Shown: positions 1-11,123 of the stretch, in pieces
How positions within the stretch are numbered: position 1 is the stretch's first letter
How the letters are laid out: every line of letters starts with the position of its first letter
Translations under genes and position numbers: made by a program
Notes under the pieces: model-generated
Seen by the model: only the letters and a program-made list of their open reading frames with translations
Database searches by the model: none
What the model was told of the DNA's origin: nothing
Assembly (NCBI GenBank): GCA_963709875.1
Contig: CAVPYB010000009.1
Coordinates: 1-64,000, forward strand
DNA: 64,000 nt
Direction of reading: 5' to 3'
From: JAQBDA01 sp963709875
Lineage (GTDB): Bacteria > Chloroflexota > Anaerolineae > Anaerolineales > UBA4823

Positions 1-1
1 C

Positions 2-212
2 ACGATTGCCAACCCCAATTTCGATCTGGGCACCTTTACCGGGGAAGAGTACGCTCTCATGAACCTGAACAACCAGGAACTCTCGTTTCGCGTGACCAGT
101 GATGCGGATGGTAGCATCCGGGTGATAATTGGGAGCGACTCTGGGTTTCGAAGGCGCAACCACTCTCTATTACGATGCCATTGAAATTAGATTTGTTGAA
201 GAAGAGCAATAA
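2..212 (+). CDS. C-terminal end of an unknown gene, frame-shifted, 5' end outside window
   Basis: Only the 3' end lies in the window. One frame is open from base 2 to about 140; the sensible ending (…AIEIRFVEEEQ, stop TAA at 210-212) lies in the next frame. Joined by one base shift between about 131 and 143, the tail is a regular run of alternating hydrophobic and polar residues, as in a beta-sandwich, but I do not recognise a family. No start is visible. The shift is either an assembly error or gene decay; several other genes here show the same kind of single-base break. Confidence 0.45.
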
Positions 213-289
213 GCCGTGAGAAGGTCCGACTTTGTGACCTTCTGTGAACCACATTCCTATATTTAAATCGGACACAAAGGAGAAATAAA

Positions 290-1897
290 ATGAAGGAATT
301 TGACGAGTACGATCTAGTTATCAACAACGGCCGGGTCATGGACCCAGAAACGGAATATGACGCGGTATCCAACGTCGGGATCAAGAACGACAGGATCGCG
401 ACGATCACTAAGGACAAAATCACCGGCAAGGAGACCATCGATGCCAAGGGACTGGTGGTGGCACCGGGATTTATTGATGGGCACCAACACTGTCTTGAGC
501 CTTATGCTTATCGTTTTATGTTACGCGATGGTAGAACCACTATTATGGATCTGGAAATTGGTGCCCACGGGCCCAAATTAAACGAGTGGTATAAAAAGCA
601 TGAAGGTAATTCTTCGGTTAATTATGGTGTGGCTGTTGCCCACGAGTTTGCCCGTGCAGAAGTACTCGATGGCTTTACGGATTGGAAATACCTGTACACA
701 CCTGATGCGGTGAAATCGCGAGAAAAAGATGGATGGTCAAAGACCAGACCAACGCTGGAACAAGGTAATGAAATCCTTTCTTTGCTTGATGAAGGACTTC
801 GACAAGGTGGTATCGGTATCGGATCAACGGTTGGCTATATGCGCCAGGGAGTATCCGCTCGTGAAATTTTCGAATTGCAGAAATTGTCCGGACTTTATGG
901 ACGCCAGATCGGTATGCATTTTCGTAATACTCCCGGAACTGATACCGAAGAAATAAATGGTATTCAGGAAATGCTATCCAACGCCGCCGCCATCGGCGCA
1001 CCGGCGATTGCCTGCCACTTCAATAATCCTGGCTACAATATGGTTCACGAACTCTTAGTAAGAATGCGTGAAAGAGGTTACAACGTGTGGGGCGAGATCT
1101 ATCCGTATAATGCCGGTTCCACGGCGTTGAATGCCGTATTTCTTGAACCCGAAGTGTGGGTAAAAGCCCTTGGCAATAAGTACGAAGAAACCCTTCAGGA
1201 TGTGGCAACCGGAGAGTGGTACACCGAACAGTCGCGCAAAGAAATGCTCAAAACAAATCCAGTACGCCCGGTAATTGTATACAAAACTCCGGATTCCTGG
1301 GTTGCAGACTGGGTAAGACTGAAAGGTGTTGCCATTGGCAGCGATGGTATGCCAATAATTCCCGATGATGGACTTACCTGGGATACACCCTATGAAGATT
1401 TCCCCAATACGCATCCGCGTTTCTCAGGTTCTTTTGCAAAAGTGCTGCGTTTGACCCGCGAAAATAATATTCCACTCATGCAGGCAGTCTCCATGACCAG
1501 TTACAACTACGCCAAACCACTGGGCAACATGGGATTAAAAGCCATGCAGGTGCGCGGCCGCATGCAGGAAGGCATGGTGGCCGATATCACCATATTCGAT
1601 CCTGAAACCGTAACGGACAATTCGACCTATGCAAACGGTGCGATTCCGTCTACAGGAATCCTGCATGTGCTTGTTAACGGAACAATTGTCATGAAAGACC
1701 AGGAACCTCTCAAAGGTGTGCATCCCGGTCAACCGATCCGCTTCGAGCCGGTTGAGAGCCGCTTCGAGCCGCTCACGGCAGAGGGTTGGACGCAAACCTT
1801 CTATGCCGCCTCGATGGATTTTGGCGGTGGCGTGCCCGGTTCACAGCCGCAGAAAATCGGTGCACCTGGCCTACACCCTGACACCCATGGGCATTAG
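290..1897 (+). CDS. Amidohydrolase family protein, D-aminoacylase/N-acyl-D-amino-acid deacylase type
   Basis: A 535-aa metal-dependent amidohydrolase, cytoplasmic, with no signal peptide. The N-terminal composite beta domain (VINNGRVMDPETEYDA) is followed by the metal-binding signature GFIDGHQH (about residues 60-67), further His residues in MHFRN and ACHFN in the barrel, and the typical C-terminal return of the beta domain (GMVADITIFDPETV, VLVNGTIV). This layout matches the D-aminoacylase/N-acyl-D-glutamate deacylase branch, which hydrolyses N-acyl-D-amino acids; the exact substrate cannot be read from sequence. An AAGGAGA ribosome site precedes the ATG. The next gene, an NhaC-type transporter on the same strand, is 188 bases away and may supply substrate or ion coupling (inference). 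Confidence 0.82.
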   Translation: MKEFDEYDLVINNGRVMDPETEYDAVSNVGIKNDRIATITKDKITGKETIDAKGLVVAPGFIDGHQHCLEPYAYRFMLRDGRTTIMDLEIGAHGPKLNEWYKKHEGNSSVNYGVAVAHEFARAEVLDGFTDWKYLYTPDAVKSREKDGWSKTRPTLEQGNEILSLLDEGLRQGGIGIGSTVGYMRQGVSAREIFELQKLSGLYGRQIGMHFRNTPGTDTEEINGIQEMLSNAAAIGAPAIACHFNNPGYNMVHELLVRMRERGYNVWGEIYPYNAGSTALNAVFLEPEVWVKALGNKYEETLQDVATGEWYTEQSRKEMLKTNPVRPVIVYKTPDSWVADWVRLKGVAIGSDGMPIIPDDGLTWDTPYEDFPNTHPRFSGSFAKVLRLTRENNIPLMQAVSMTSYNYAKPLGNMGLKAMQVRGRMQEGMVADITIFDPETVTDNSTYANGAIPSTGILHVLVNGTIVMKDQEPLKGVHPGQPIRFEPVESRFEPLTAEGWTQTFYAASMDFGGGVPGSQPQKIGAPGLHPDTHGH

Positions 1898-2022
1898 CCT
1901 TATCAAAGGATTAAAGCGATGTCAGTTCTTGCGTGACAGCCCAGATCATTCACCTGGCTACTTGCGTAGCGCGGCGAAGATGCTGGCTAACGGATAATAC
2001 TGCAACAGCGTAAATGGATCAT

Positions 2023-2057
2023 CACGACAGGTGATCTTTGCCAAACTGCCTGTCGTG
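2023..2057. other. Intergenic inverted repeat between amidohydrolase and nhaC
   Basis: CACGACAGG at 2023-2031 pairs perfectly with CCTGTCGTG at 2049-2057 (9-bp stem, 17-base loop). No T tract follows, so it is not a clear terminator. It sits just ahead of the GGAGG ribosome site of the NhaC-type gene and could act as a leader hairpin or processing site. Confidence 0.4.
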
Positions 2058-2084
2058 CCGAAATAATTTTGGAGGTTTTTTCCC

Positions 2085-3629
2085 ATGACACAATCTAATT
2101 CTAAAGACAACCAGGAAACTGGGCGCACGCCCTCGATGCTGGCCTCCCTGCTGGTACTGGGGGTCATGGTGGCGTTGATCTTACTGTCAGTGGTCCTCTT
2201 TGGCGGTGAAGTTGCCGAAGGCCCGCTGCAAGTCAGCATGACCCTGGCGACATTGTTCGCCTTGAGTGTGGCCTATTATTACGGCTTTCGCGGCTCGCTG
2301 ATCAGCCATGCGATTTCCAAGGGTCTCAATGGCGTCATGGGGACGATTTTCGTCATCCTGGCGATCGGCACCGTAATTGGCACGCTCTATCTGACCGGCA
2401 CGGTGGCCAGTATCATCTATTATGGGGTAGCCATTATCAGTGTCAAATTCTATTACCTCACCATCTTTATCATTGCTTTGGCATTGAGCATGATGTTGGG
2501 TAGCTCGCTGACTACGGTGGGGGCGGTCGGCGTGGCTTTTGTCGGGCTGGCCTCGATCATGGGCGTCAATCCGGCCATTGCTGCCGGTGCCGCGGTTGCC
2601 GGGGCCATCATTGGCAACAAGACTGCCAAAATTTCGGATACCGTCAACCTGACCGTCGCGACCGTAGGCGGTGTTACGGTCGATGAGCAGGTTCGCAACG
2701 TTATCCGCACCGCCATTCCCACGGTGTTGATTAGCGCCGTCCTCTTCCTGGTGCTGGGCTTGACAGGCGGTACCACGGCCGAGTCGATTGATCCCGCCCA
2801 GGTGCAAAATGCCATCACAGAGTATTTCAATATTTCGCTGTGGGCGTTCGTGCCGATCATCCTGATCTTCGCTCTCTCGCTTTTGCGCTTTTCAGCCTAT
2901 ATGTCTCTGATGATTCCGGCGATCTTCGCGGTCATCCTGGCGGCCTTTACCCAGCATGATCTGATCGTCTCTCTGGCAGCGGATCCCAGCCTGGGCTATT
3001 TCGAGGCCTCCCTCAAAGTGGGAATTGATGTGCTGGCCCATGGTTTTCACCTCCAAAGTGGTGTGGAGCAGATTGATAAAATCTTTTCCGGCGGTGGTGC
3101 CACCGGGATGTTGACCACGATCTGGCTGCTGTTGGTGGCGGCCAGCTTTGGTGCGGTCACAGATTACACCGGCATGTTGCAGCGCGTGATGACTCCGGTC
3201 ATCAACTGGGCCAAAGGCCCATTTAAGCTGATCCTGGTCACCATGCTGACCTCCATAGGCTTGAATGTCGTCACAGCCGATCCCTTCGTCAGCATCGTGC
3301 TATCGGCCCGTATGTTCCGGGAGCAGTATATGAAGGAGCGCCTTAAGCCGGTGGTGCAATCCACTGCGATGGCGGATTCAGGCAATATCTTCTCCAACAT
3401 CGTCCCCTGGAATGTGCATGGGGCACTCTTTGCCGCCACCCTGGGCTTGGGCACCGCTGTTTGGGCGCCTTTTACCTTCACCGCTTACCTGACCCCAGTA
3501 GTGACTTTGGTGATGGTCTATGTCTATTACCTGCGCAAAGACCGCCTGGCAGATGATGAAGATCCCGTTCAGGTTTACGGTGCAGAACCGAATGATGATG
3601 AACTACCTGAAGCGCGGGAATTGGCGTAA
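2085..3629 (+). CDS. nhaC: Na+/H+ antiporter, NhaC family
   Basis: A 514-aa polytopic membrane protein with about eleven to twelve hydrophobic segments. Family-typical stretches include the GTIFVILAIGTVIGTL segment, GSSLTTVGAVGVAFVGL, IGNKTAKISDTVNL and the C-terminal MADSGNIFSNIVPWNVHG. The NhaC family (COG1757) exchanges Na+ for H+ at the cytoplasmic membrane; some members next to amidohydrolases may instead carry organic acids or amino acids. The start is supported by GGAGG nine bases upstream. It follows the amidohydrolase gene on the same strand, which suggests linked function but does not prove it. Confidence 0.88.
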   Translation: MTQSNSKDNQETGRTPSMLASLLVLGVMVALILLSVVLFGGEVAEGPLQVSMTLATLFALSVAYYYGFRGSLISHAISKGLNGVMGTIFVILAIGTVIGTLYLTGTVASIIYYGVAIISVKFYYLTIFIIALALSMMLGSSLTTVGAVGVAFVGLASIMGVNPAIAAGAAVAGAIIGNKTAKISDTVNLTVATVGGVTVDEQVRNVIRTAIPTVLISAVLFLVLGLTGGTTAESIDPAQVQNAITEYFNISLWAFVPIILIFALSLLRFSAYMSLMIPAIFAVILAAFTQHDLIVSLAADPSLGYFEASLKVGIDVLAHGFHLQSGVEQIDKIFSGGGATGMLTTIWLLLVAASFGAVTDYTGMLQRVMTPVINWAKGPFKLILVTMLTSIGLNVVTADPFVSIVLSARMFREQYMKERLKPVVQSTAMADSGNIFSNIVPWNVHGALFAATLGLGTAVWAPFTFTAYLTPVVTLVMVYVYYLRKDRLADDEDPVQVYGAEPNDDELPEARELA

Positions 3630-3761
3630 CCCTTACGAACTAAGATAATGGTCGAAAACAATGTACAGAAGTCAGGCGTTTTCAGAGCCGTTTCGGTTTT
3701 ACTGGCGCAAGTGATTAAATCTTGACTGAGATGGGGTGTTATTCGATGGGAGAGCCACCGA

Positions 3762-4448
3762 ATGAGGCCCCAAAAACCAGATTATTATCAGATTCTCGAT
3801 TTTGGGCACTGTGCAACCATGACATCAGAAAAAATTATCCCGGTTACCATTGTGGCGGGTTTTCTGGGGGCCGGTAAAACCTCGTTAATCAATCATCTCT
3901 TGCAAGATGACTGCTTCCAATGTCAGGCAGTACTGGTGAATGATTTTGGCGCGGAGAAATTGGATACCCACCTGATTGCACCGGATGGTATGGTGCATCT
4001 AGTGCACGGATGCATTTGTTGTTCAAGCCGTCTTGCATTGCAGAACGCGATCAAGCAACTCACCGTAATCACCCCGCCCTTGGAGAGAATCCTGATTGAG
4101 GCCAGCGGCGTGGCCGATCCTGGTGAGATCGCCAAGGCCCTGAAAATCCCAGAACTGAAAACACGCATCGCGGTGCAGAAGATCATCACCATTGTGGCGG
4201 CCGAGCAAATCCAGGGTCTGAAAGGTGAAATGGCCCAGTTGGCGAAAACGCAACTGGCTGCTGCCGATTGGATCGTCGTGAACAAAATCGACCTGGTTTC
4301 AGAGGGACAGTTGAACCGCGTAGTGGGTTGGATCCGGGCATTGGTTGCGAATGTACCGATCATACCGGTCACACACAGCCGTGTCAGTCGTATGGATGCA
4401 CTAAGAATTGAAACATTCGAAAAAGAATCATGCTCAGGTGCAAAGTAA
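3762..4448 (+). CDS. COG0523 family P-loop GTPase (CobW/YjiA-like), G domain only
   Basis: A 228-aa protein with Walker A GAGKTS in the FLGAGKTSLINHLL context, the GCICCS metal-binding CxCC motif of the family, ASGVADPGEIAKAL, and the guanine-specificity motif NKID. COG0523 proteins use GTP hydrolysis to insert metals (Zn, Co, Ni) or act as zinc chaperones. The usual C-terminal CobW_C domain is absent, so this is only the G domain; typical members exceed 300 aa. The start at 3762 has a GGGAGA site eight bases upstream; an in-frame ATG at 3819 would give the more usual N-terminus but has no good ribosome site. A SulP transporter gene follows 30 bases downstream. Confidence 0.8.
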   Translation: MRPQKPDYYQILDFGHCATMTSEKIIPVTIVAGFLGAGKTSLINHLLQDDCFQCQAVLVNDFGAEKLDTHLIAPDGMVHLVHGCICCSSRLALQNAIKQLTVITPPLERILIEASGVADPGEIAKALKIPELKTRIAVQKIITIVAAEQIQGLKGEMAQLAKTQLAAADWIVVNKIDLVSEGQLNRVVGWIRALVANVPIIPVTHSRVSRMDALRIETFEKESCSGAK

Positions 4449-4478
4449 TTCTCAACCAGGTCCTTCCAAGGTGCTGTT

Positions 4479-6134
4479 ATGAAATTGAACGAACTATTCG
4501 ACCGCCGCTATGCTAAACAGGATATTATCGCTGGGCTGACTGTAGCGGTCGAGAGCGTGCCAGATGGGATGGCCGTGGGTGCCTTGGGGGCCGTCAATCC
4601 CATTAACGGGGTTTATGCCTATATGATGGGCGGGTTGTCTGGTGCCTTTTTTACCAGTTCGGTTTCCATGGGAGTCCAGGCAACCAGCTCCATGGCCGTC
4701 ATTGTGGCCACGGTCCCAGAAGTGGCCTTGGGAGAGCCGCACGCCAAAGATGCTTTGTTGCTCCTATCGGTACTAACCGGGGCCTTCAGGCTGTTTTTTG
4801 GCTTCCTGCGATTGGGCAGCGCATTGCGCTTTATTCCTAACTCAGTTATGGCGGGGTTCACACATGCGGTGGGCTTTTTGGTGATTTTAGGCCAATTGAG
4901 TAGTCTGACAGGTTACAATGCCCAGGGGGCGAACTAACCGATGCAAACGCTCGATCTGCTGCTCCATATGGATCAAGTTCATCTCCCTTCTTTGATCACC
5001 GGCCTGATAGCAATCGTTTTGGTGGTGATCCTGCAAAGAACGCGTTTGAAGAATTTAAGCATTCTGGCCGCGATGTTTCTGGCCTCACTCGTGCCTCTAA
5101 TCTTAGGCTGGGGTGATGTTGCCAAAGTGCAAGATATCGCCCCCATTCCAAATCAACTGCCGCGCCCCTTCATCCCTGATTTATCCACGCTGCCGGCGCT
5201 AATTCAGCCCGCGCTGGCACTGGCAATTGTGGGGGTAGTGCAAGGCGCAGCTATCAGCCATGAGTTTCCAAATCCGGATGGCAGTAAGCCAGATCCTTCA
5301 GGAGATTTTAAAGGTCAAGGGATGGCCAATATCATCACTGGCTTCTTCCAAGGAATGCCGGTAGGCGGATCTTTCTCGGCCACGTCTATTTTGGTCAGTG
5401 CCGGTGCGCGTACTCGCTTCGCCAATATTGTTTCGGGATTAGGCATCGCGGGCGTGCTGCTCCTGATAAGCAACGCGATTGGCCAATTAGCCATGCCTGC
5501 CATGGCCGGTTTCTTGATTGTTTTGGGGGTGGGCGTTTTGAATCCGAAAGAATTGGCTGCCACCTGGAAATTAGGCGGTTTGAGCCGCATCAGCCTGGTT
5601 TTACTAATCCTGGTAGCGCTCTTTATCTCCTTACAAACAACGGTGTTTGTCGGTGTGATCGCCTCGGTTGTGCTGTATATCGTCCGGCAGTCGAATGATG
5701 TCCGCGTGCGGGCCTGTAATTATGATGATGGGCATCTGATCTCTGAACAGGATGTTGAACCCAATCTCGTCTCCAATTCAATCGTTATCTTACAGCACTA
5801 TGGCGCGTTGTTCTTTGCTTCTGCAGAAAATTATGCAGAACAACTGCCTAAGCCCGGCGCGGACACTCATAAGGCGGTCGTCATCCTAAATTTGCGCGGT
5901 CAGAAGAACCTTGACAGTAGCGTGCTGGAGATGTTAACCGAGTATGCGGAAGAATTGCGAAAACACCAGTGTCGATTGCTGTTGGCGGGCGTGGAAGAAT
6001 CGGCCCATCAGGTACTTGCAAGGACTGGAAAGCTGACCGTAATGGGTAGTGAGAATGTTTTCGCAGTCAGCACACATTTCCATAAATCCGTTATGGAGGC
6101 TCGCTCCGCCGCAGAAACCTGGATTAACCAATAG
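4479..6134 (+). pseudogene. SulP family anion transporter with STAS domain, interrupted by in-frame TAA
   Basis: Two open stretches in the same frame, 4479-4937 and 4941-6134, are separated by a single TAA at 4935-4937. The first half holds the SulP transmembrane start (AGLTVAVESVPDGMAVGALGAVNP); the second half continues the transporter and ends with a STAS domain (from about NSIVILQHYGALFFASAENY). Homologues read through here as …YxAQGANK…QTLDLL, so the stop replaces one residue, probably Lys (AAA to TAA). SulP proteins carry sulfate, bicarbonate or other anions. Either the gene is freshly broken, the base is an error, or the second ATG at 4941 is used and gives a truncated transporter. Together the parts would be about 550 aa, a normal SulP length. 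Confidence 0.8.
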
Positions 6135-6201
6135 CAGCTCAGACCATTGATTCCAAGAAAGCCATCAGCCTTTTCTCCACCCAACCGTATGGTTTTCTTG
6201 C

Positions 6202-7600
6202 ATGGGATTTCATCTTATGAAGAAATTGGAAACTTGTTTACTGAAATGTTCAGCTTTGGTGGTTGCTCTATTCGCCCTCACAAGCTGCGGTGTACAGCCA
6301 ACTGTCACCACTGCCCCCACACCTTCGCAGACAGCCAATGCAGCCGATGATGCAAATCAAGCCCTGGAACTGCCTGGTCTAAATGTGGTCCCTACCCTGG
6401 CCGCGTTTGCGCCCACTCGCACCCCCGTGCCCACAGCAACGCCCGATGCCCTGACCGAAGAAATTATCCAGATGGTTCAGGAAACTGGTCTTTCACAAAA
6501 GACCCTGTTTTGGTTAGGCTTTGCCGACTGGATCAACCTGGGGATCTCTCTGTTGTATGTACTGGCAGGCTATCTGATTGGCACCTGGCTGATCCGCTGG
6601 CTGCTGCCGCGTCTGGTCAGCCGCACGAAAACCAACTTAGATGATCTCCTGCTGCAAGTTTCGGCAAATGAACTGCGCTGGCTGGCCGTGGTGCTGATCT
6701 TTCGTTTCTCGATCGTTCGGTTGAACTTCATCCACCCGAATATCAAATTGTTCATTGCTGATATTAGCTTCTTCCTGATCGTCTTCTTAATCGCCTGGTT
6801 GCTTTGGCGGCTGATAAATTTAGCAGCCCAACAAGCCAATGAGCGTACCAGTAAGATTGGACACCAAAGAGAGGCCGATTCGCTCATCACATTGATAACC
6901 TGGACCCTGCGGTTGATCGTGATCATATCTGTGATTATCCTAACCCTCAGCCATTTTGGGGTCAATATCACCGGTTTTGCCTTCATCCTGGGCGTGATTA
7001 TTCTTGTATTCTCCCTGGCCGGGCGCGATATCCTGACAGACATCATCTCTGGCGCCATGATTTTGATCGACCAACCCTTCCGCATCGGCGACCGGCTGGA
7101 ATTACCCTCGCTTGAACTCGTGGGGGGATGTGGTCGATATTGGAATGCGCTCCACCAAAATTCTCTCGATGGAAAACCGGATGGTCGTTTTGCCCAACTC
7201 GTTGATCGGGAAAAATCAAGTCATCAACTACAGCTATCCGGACCCCTCGTATTTCGCACTGGTCAAGGTAGTCGTCGCCTATGATAACGACCCCGATCAG
7301 GTTTCAGAAATCTTAGAGAGGGCGATCCGTTCGGTGGAGGGTGTACAGACCGACCGCGAGGTGGTTGCCTGGCTGATGGAACTGACCGAATACCAGATGA
7401 TCTATTGGACAGCCTGGTGGGTGGCAACCTATCAAGATCGATTTGCAGTCCAAGATCGGGTGATCCGGGCCATGATGCGCGCCTTGAAAGAGGCTGGGGT
7501 GGTGTTGCCTTATCAAAAGGGCAGTATGAATGTGCAAATTGATCCTCATCAGTCCGGATTTTATTTTCAAACTGATGACCAATCCCAAGGAGGGGAATGA
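6202..7600 (+). CDS. MscS family mechanosensitive channel with lipoprotein-type N-terminus, frame-shifted
   Basis: The frame 6202-7284 gives a signal peptide ending in a lipobox (LTSC), a Pro/Thr-rich linker, several membrane helices and the MscS core up to FRIGDRLELP. The family sequence then continues in another frame from about 7112 (WGDVVDIGMRSTKI, VVLPNSLIGKNQVINYSYP) to 7600. One extra base near 7105-7127, for example in the CCC at 7105-7107, restores a single protein of about 465 aa. MscS channels release solutes on hypo-osmotic shock. Translation may begin at ATG 6202 or at 6217 (MKKLETC), which gives the cleaner signal peptide. The lipoprotein anchor is unusual for a channel; the same layout recurs in the antiporter at 54636. 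Confidence 0.8.
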
Positions 7601-7675
7601 CTCTTTGTTCGATGAACTCATCTGAGACAGTCGTAGAGCATCCCCAAAGTAAATCGTTAACCTTGCGACAGAATC

Positions 7676-7700
7676 AAAAAGACCACCCAGCTGGGTGATC
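7676..7700 (-). terminator. Rho-independent terminator of tRNA-Glu
   Basis: Reading the minus strand, an 8-bp stem with a four-base AGCT loop (stem arms 7681-7688 and 7693-7700) is followed directly by five T residues (plus-strand AAAAA at 7676-7680). It lies 15 bases past the 3' end of the tRNA gene. Confidence 0.8.
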
Positions 7701-7714
7701 AGTTTGATGGTGAG

Positions 7715-7787
7715 TGCCCCCAAGGGGACTCGAACCCCTGTTTTGGCCTTGAGAGGGCCACGTCCTAGGCCTCTAGACGATGGGGGC
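7715..7787 (-). tRNA. tRNA-Glu, anticodon CTC
   Basis: The minus strand folds into a 73-base cloverleaf: acceptor GCCCCCA/TGGGGGC with discriminator A, anticodon stem TGGCC/GGCCA, seven-base loop CTCTCAA giving anticodon CTC, and a canonical T loop GGGGTTCGAGTCCCC. The CCA end is not encoded. It reads GAG codons. It has its own promoter and terminator, so it is a single-gene transcription unit. Confidence 0.95.
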
Positions 7788-7800
7788 GTGAGGCGCAGCG

Positions 7801-7829
7801 ATTCTACCACGCAGCACCCCTCACGTCAA
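7801..7829 (-). promoter_or_regulatory. Sigma-70-type promoter of tRNA-Glu
   Basis: On the minus strand TTGACG (-35, 7824-7829) is separated by exactly 17 bases from TAGAAT (-10, 7801-7806), placing the start of transcription about seven bases before the mature tRNA 5' end at 7787. Confidence 0.72.
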
Positions 7830-7848
7830 CGAATTTGCGGGCGGGTCA

Positions 7849-7857
7849 TGCTATAAT
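7849..7857 (+). promoter_or_regulatory. Extended -10 promoter of the mutase large-subunit gene
   Basis: TGCTATAAT is a perfect extended -10 element with no obvious -35. It implies a leader of about 40 bases before the ATG at 7904. The same TGCTATAAT word precedes dnaE and secA. Confidence 0.65.
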
Positions 7858-7903
7858 TTGCGGTCGATAGAGATCATCCAGCAGCCAGCCGGAGGAGCCA
7901 AGT

Positions 7904-9583
<1,680 letters not shown>

Positions 9584-9591
9584 AACGTTTA

Positions 9592-9774
9592 TAACTTACC
9601 CAGTTGGGGAGAGGATTGCGACTTTCACCTTCAAGTTCGTAACTTCTTATGTTATATATTGCGAAAGCAATCAAAATCTTTGAAGTCACCCATTTCATGG
9701 GGTAATCGGGGGTGTTTTGGCGGGCTGTGCCCGCCAAAACACCCCCAACCCTCCCCCAAGTGCGTAGGTCCTAA
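9592..9774. repeat. MITE-like inverted-repeat element, copy 1
   Basis: The left end (TAACTTACCCAGTTGGGG from 9592) and the reverse complement of the right end (CCTACGCACTTGGGGG, ending near 9774) are imperfect inverted repeats. Inside is a perfect 18-bp hairpin (9708-9725 with 9729-9746, loop TGT) in the GGGGGTGTTTTGGCGGGC region. The element at 54397-54484 shares the ends and the GGGGGTG core. No transposase is encoded, so this is a non-autonomous element or a REP-like sequence. It fills the gap between the mutase and PFK genes. Confidence 0.6.
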
Positions 9775-9795
9775 TCTTATTATGAGGTGAGTAAA

Positions 9796-11001
9796 ATGGC
9801 AAAAGTAAAAAAATATAAAGGCACCATCGGCATATTGACCGGCGGGGGTGACGTGCCGGGGTTGAACCCCGCCATTCGTGCAGTGACATTCCGCGCCCTT
9901 CGGGAAGGCTACCAGGTGATCGGTCTGCGGCGTGGTTGGGGAGGTATTGTGGACCTGGTCCGCGATCCGGAAGCTGATAACAGCATCAACTACCAGGTGC
10001 TGACCGAGGAGATCGTCAACCGTGCCGGGCGCACTGGGGGCACATTCCTGCACACTTCGCGCACCCGTCCCAGCCACGTCAAGAGAAGCGATCTCCCCGA
10101 ACACCTTAAAGACACTTACAAGGATGATGTCAGCGACCTGACACCGGAGGTGCTGAAGAATCTGGATTTCCTGGGCATCGATTATCTGATCCCAATCGGT
10201 GGGGACGACACATTGAGCTACGGCGTGCACCTGTATAAGCAAGGCTTCAAAGTCGTCGCCATCCCTAAAACAATGGACAACGATGTCCCCGGCACGGATT
10301 ACTGTATCGGCTTCAGCACCTGTGTGACACGCACGATCCAGATGACCAACAGCTTGCGCACATCTGCAGGCTCCCACGAGCGCATCATGATCCTAGAAGT
10401 CTTCGGTCGCTACGCCGGATATACCTCCTTGCTGCCCACGATGGCAGGCGCCGCGAACCGCTGTGTTATCCCCGAATATAAGTTCAATATCGAAGAACTT
10501 ACCGACTTGCTGGTCTACGATCGCAACCGCAACCCGAGCCGGTATTCCATCGCCCTGGTATCGGAGGGAGCAACATTTGATGGTGGCGATGAAATGGTCT
10601 TCCAGGACCAGACCACGGACGCTTACGGGCACGCCAAGCTGGGTGGGGTCGGCGATCTAGTTTCGGCAAACATTAAAACTCTCACCCCGAGATATAATAA
10701 CGGGCGCTCGATCAACATCATCAATCAGAAGCTCGGATACATGGTTCGCGGCGGCGATCCAGACGCTATCGACTCGATCGTGCCAATGGCATACGGGAAC
10801 CTGGCGCTCGACCTGATCCTGACCGGGGTACATGGACGCCTGGTAGTGCTTAAAAACGGTCGCTACGATAATATGCCCATCGATGTAGTTACCAGCACGA
10901 AGAAGCTGGTTGATGTAGACAAGTTTTACAACACTGACCGCCTGCGACCGAATTACGCCAGCTTCGAAATGAAGCCGCTGCTGATCATGACCAGCGATTA
11001 A
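9796..11001 (+). CDS. pfp: 6-phosphofructokinase, pyrophosphate-dependent type by signature
   Basis: A 401-aa PfkA-superfamily enzyme that phosphorylates fructose 6-phosphate in glycolysis. It has the N-terminal glycine loop TGGGDVPGLN, GGDD (residues 135-138) and PKTMDND (157-163). In ATP-dependent enzymes the last residue of the first motif and the Lys of the second are glycines (Gly104, Gly124 in E. coli PfkA); Asp and Lys here are the classical marks of PPi-dependent enzymes. A reversible PPi-linked reaction is therefore inferred. The start at ATG 9796 has GAGGTG six bases upstream; a longer GTG start at 9787 overlaps that site. A MITE-like element lies just upstream and dnaE converges downstream. 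Confidence 0.88.
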   Translation: MAKVKKYKGTIGILTGGGDVPGLNPAIRAVTFRALREGYQVIGLRRGWGGIVDLVRDPEADNSINYQVLTEEIVNRAGRTGGTFLHTSRTRPSHVKRSDLPEHLKDTYKDDVSDLTPEVLKNLDFLGIDYLIPIGGDDTLSYGVHLYKQGFKVVAIPKTMDNDVPGTDYCIGFSTCVTRTIQMTNSLRTSAGSHERIMILEVFGRYAGYTSLLPTMAGAANRCVIPEYKFNIEELTDLLVYDRNRNPSRYSIALVSEGATFDGGDEMVFQDQTTDAYGHAKLGGVGDLVSANIKTLTPRYNNGRSINIINQKLGYMVRGGDPDAIDSIVPMAYGNLALDLILTGVHGRLVVLKNGRYDNMPIDVVTSTKKLVDVDKFYNTDRLRPNYASFEMKPLLIMTSD

Positions 11002-11051
11002 CTGAGGGCTGCCAACGAGAATCCAATCTCGTCATCTTTAGGCATATACAA

Positions 11052-11084
11052 ACACAGCGACCAGTGTGCATCTGGTCGCTGTGT
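11052..11084. terminator. Strong hairpin between convergent pfp and dnaE
   Basis: A perfect 13-bp stem (11052-11064 with 11072-11084) and seven-base loop lie 50 bases past the pfp stop codon. No long T tract follows on either strand, so it is a likely but not classical terminator, possibly acting in both directions. Confidence 0.5.
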
Positions 11085-11123
11085 CATTGCCTTATCTACT
11101 TTCTCCTAGCAATCCATTGCCAA

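Noticed and set aside
2187..2807. 206-codon frame opposite nhaC
   Set aside because: Antisense shadow of a conserved transporter; composition is unlike a folded protein.
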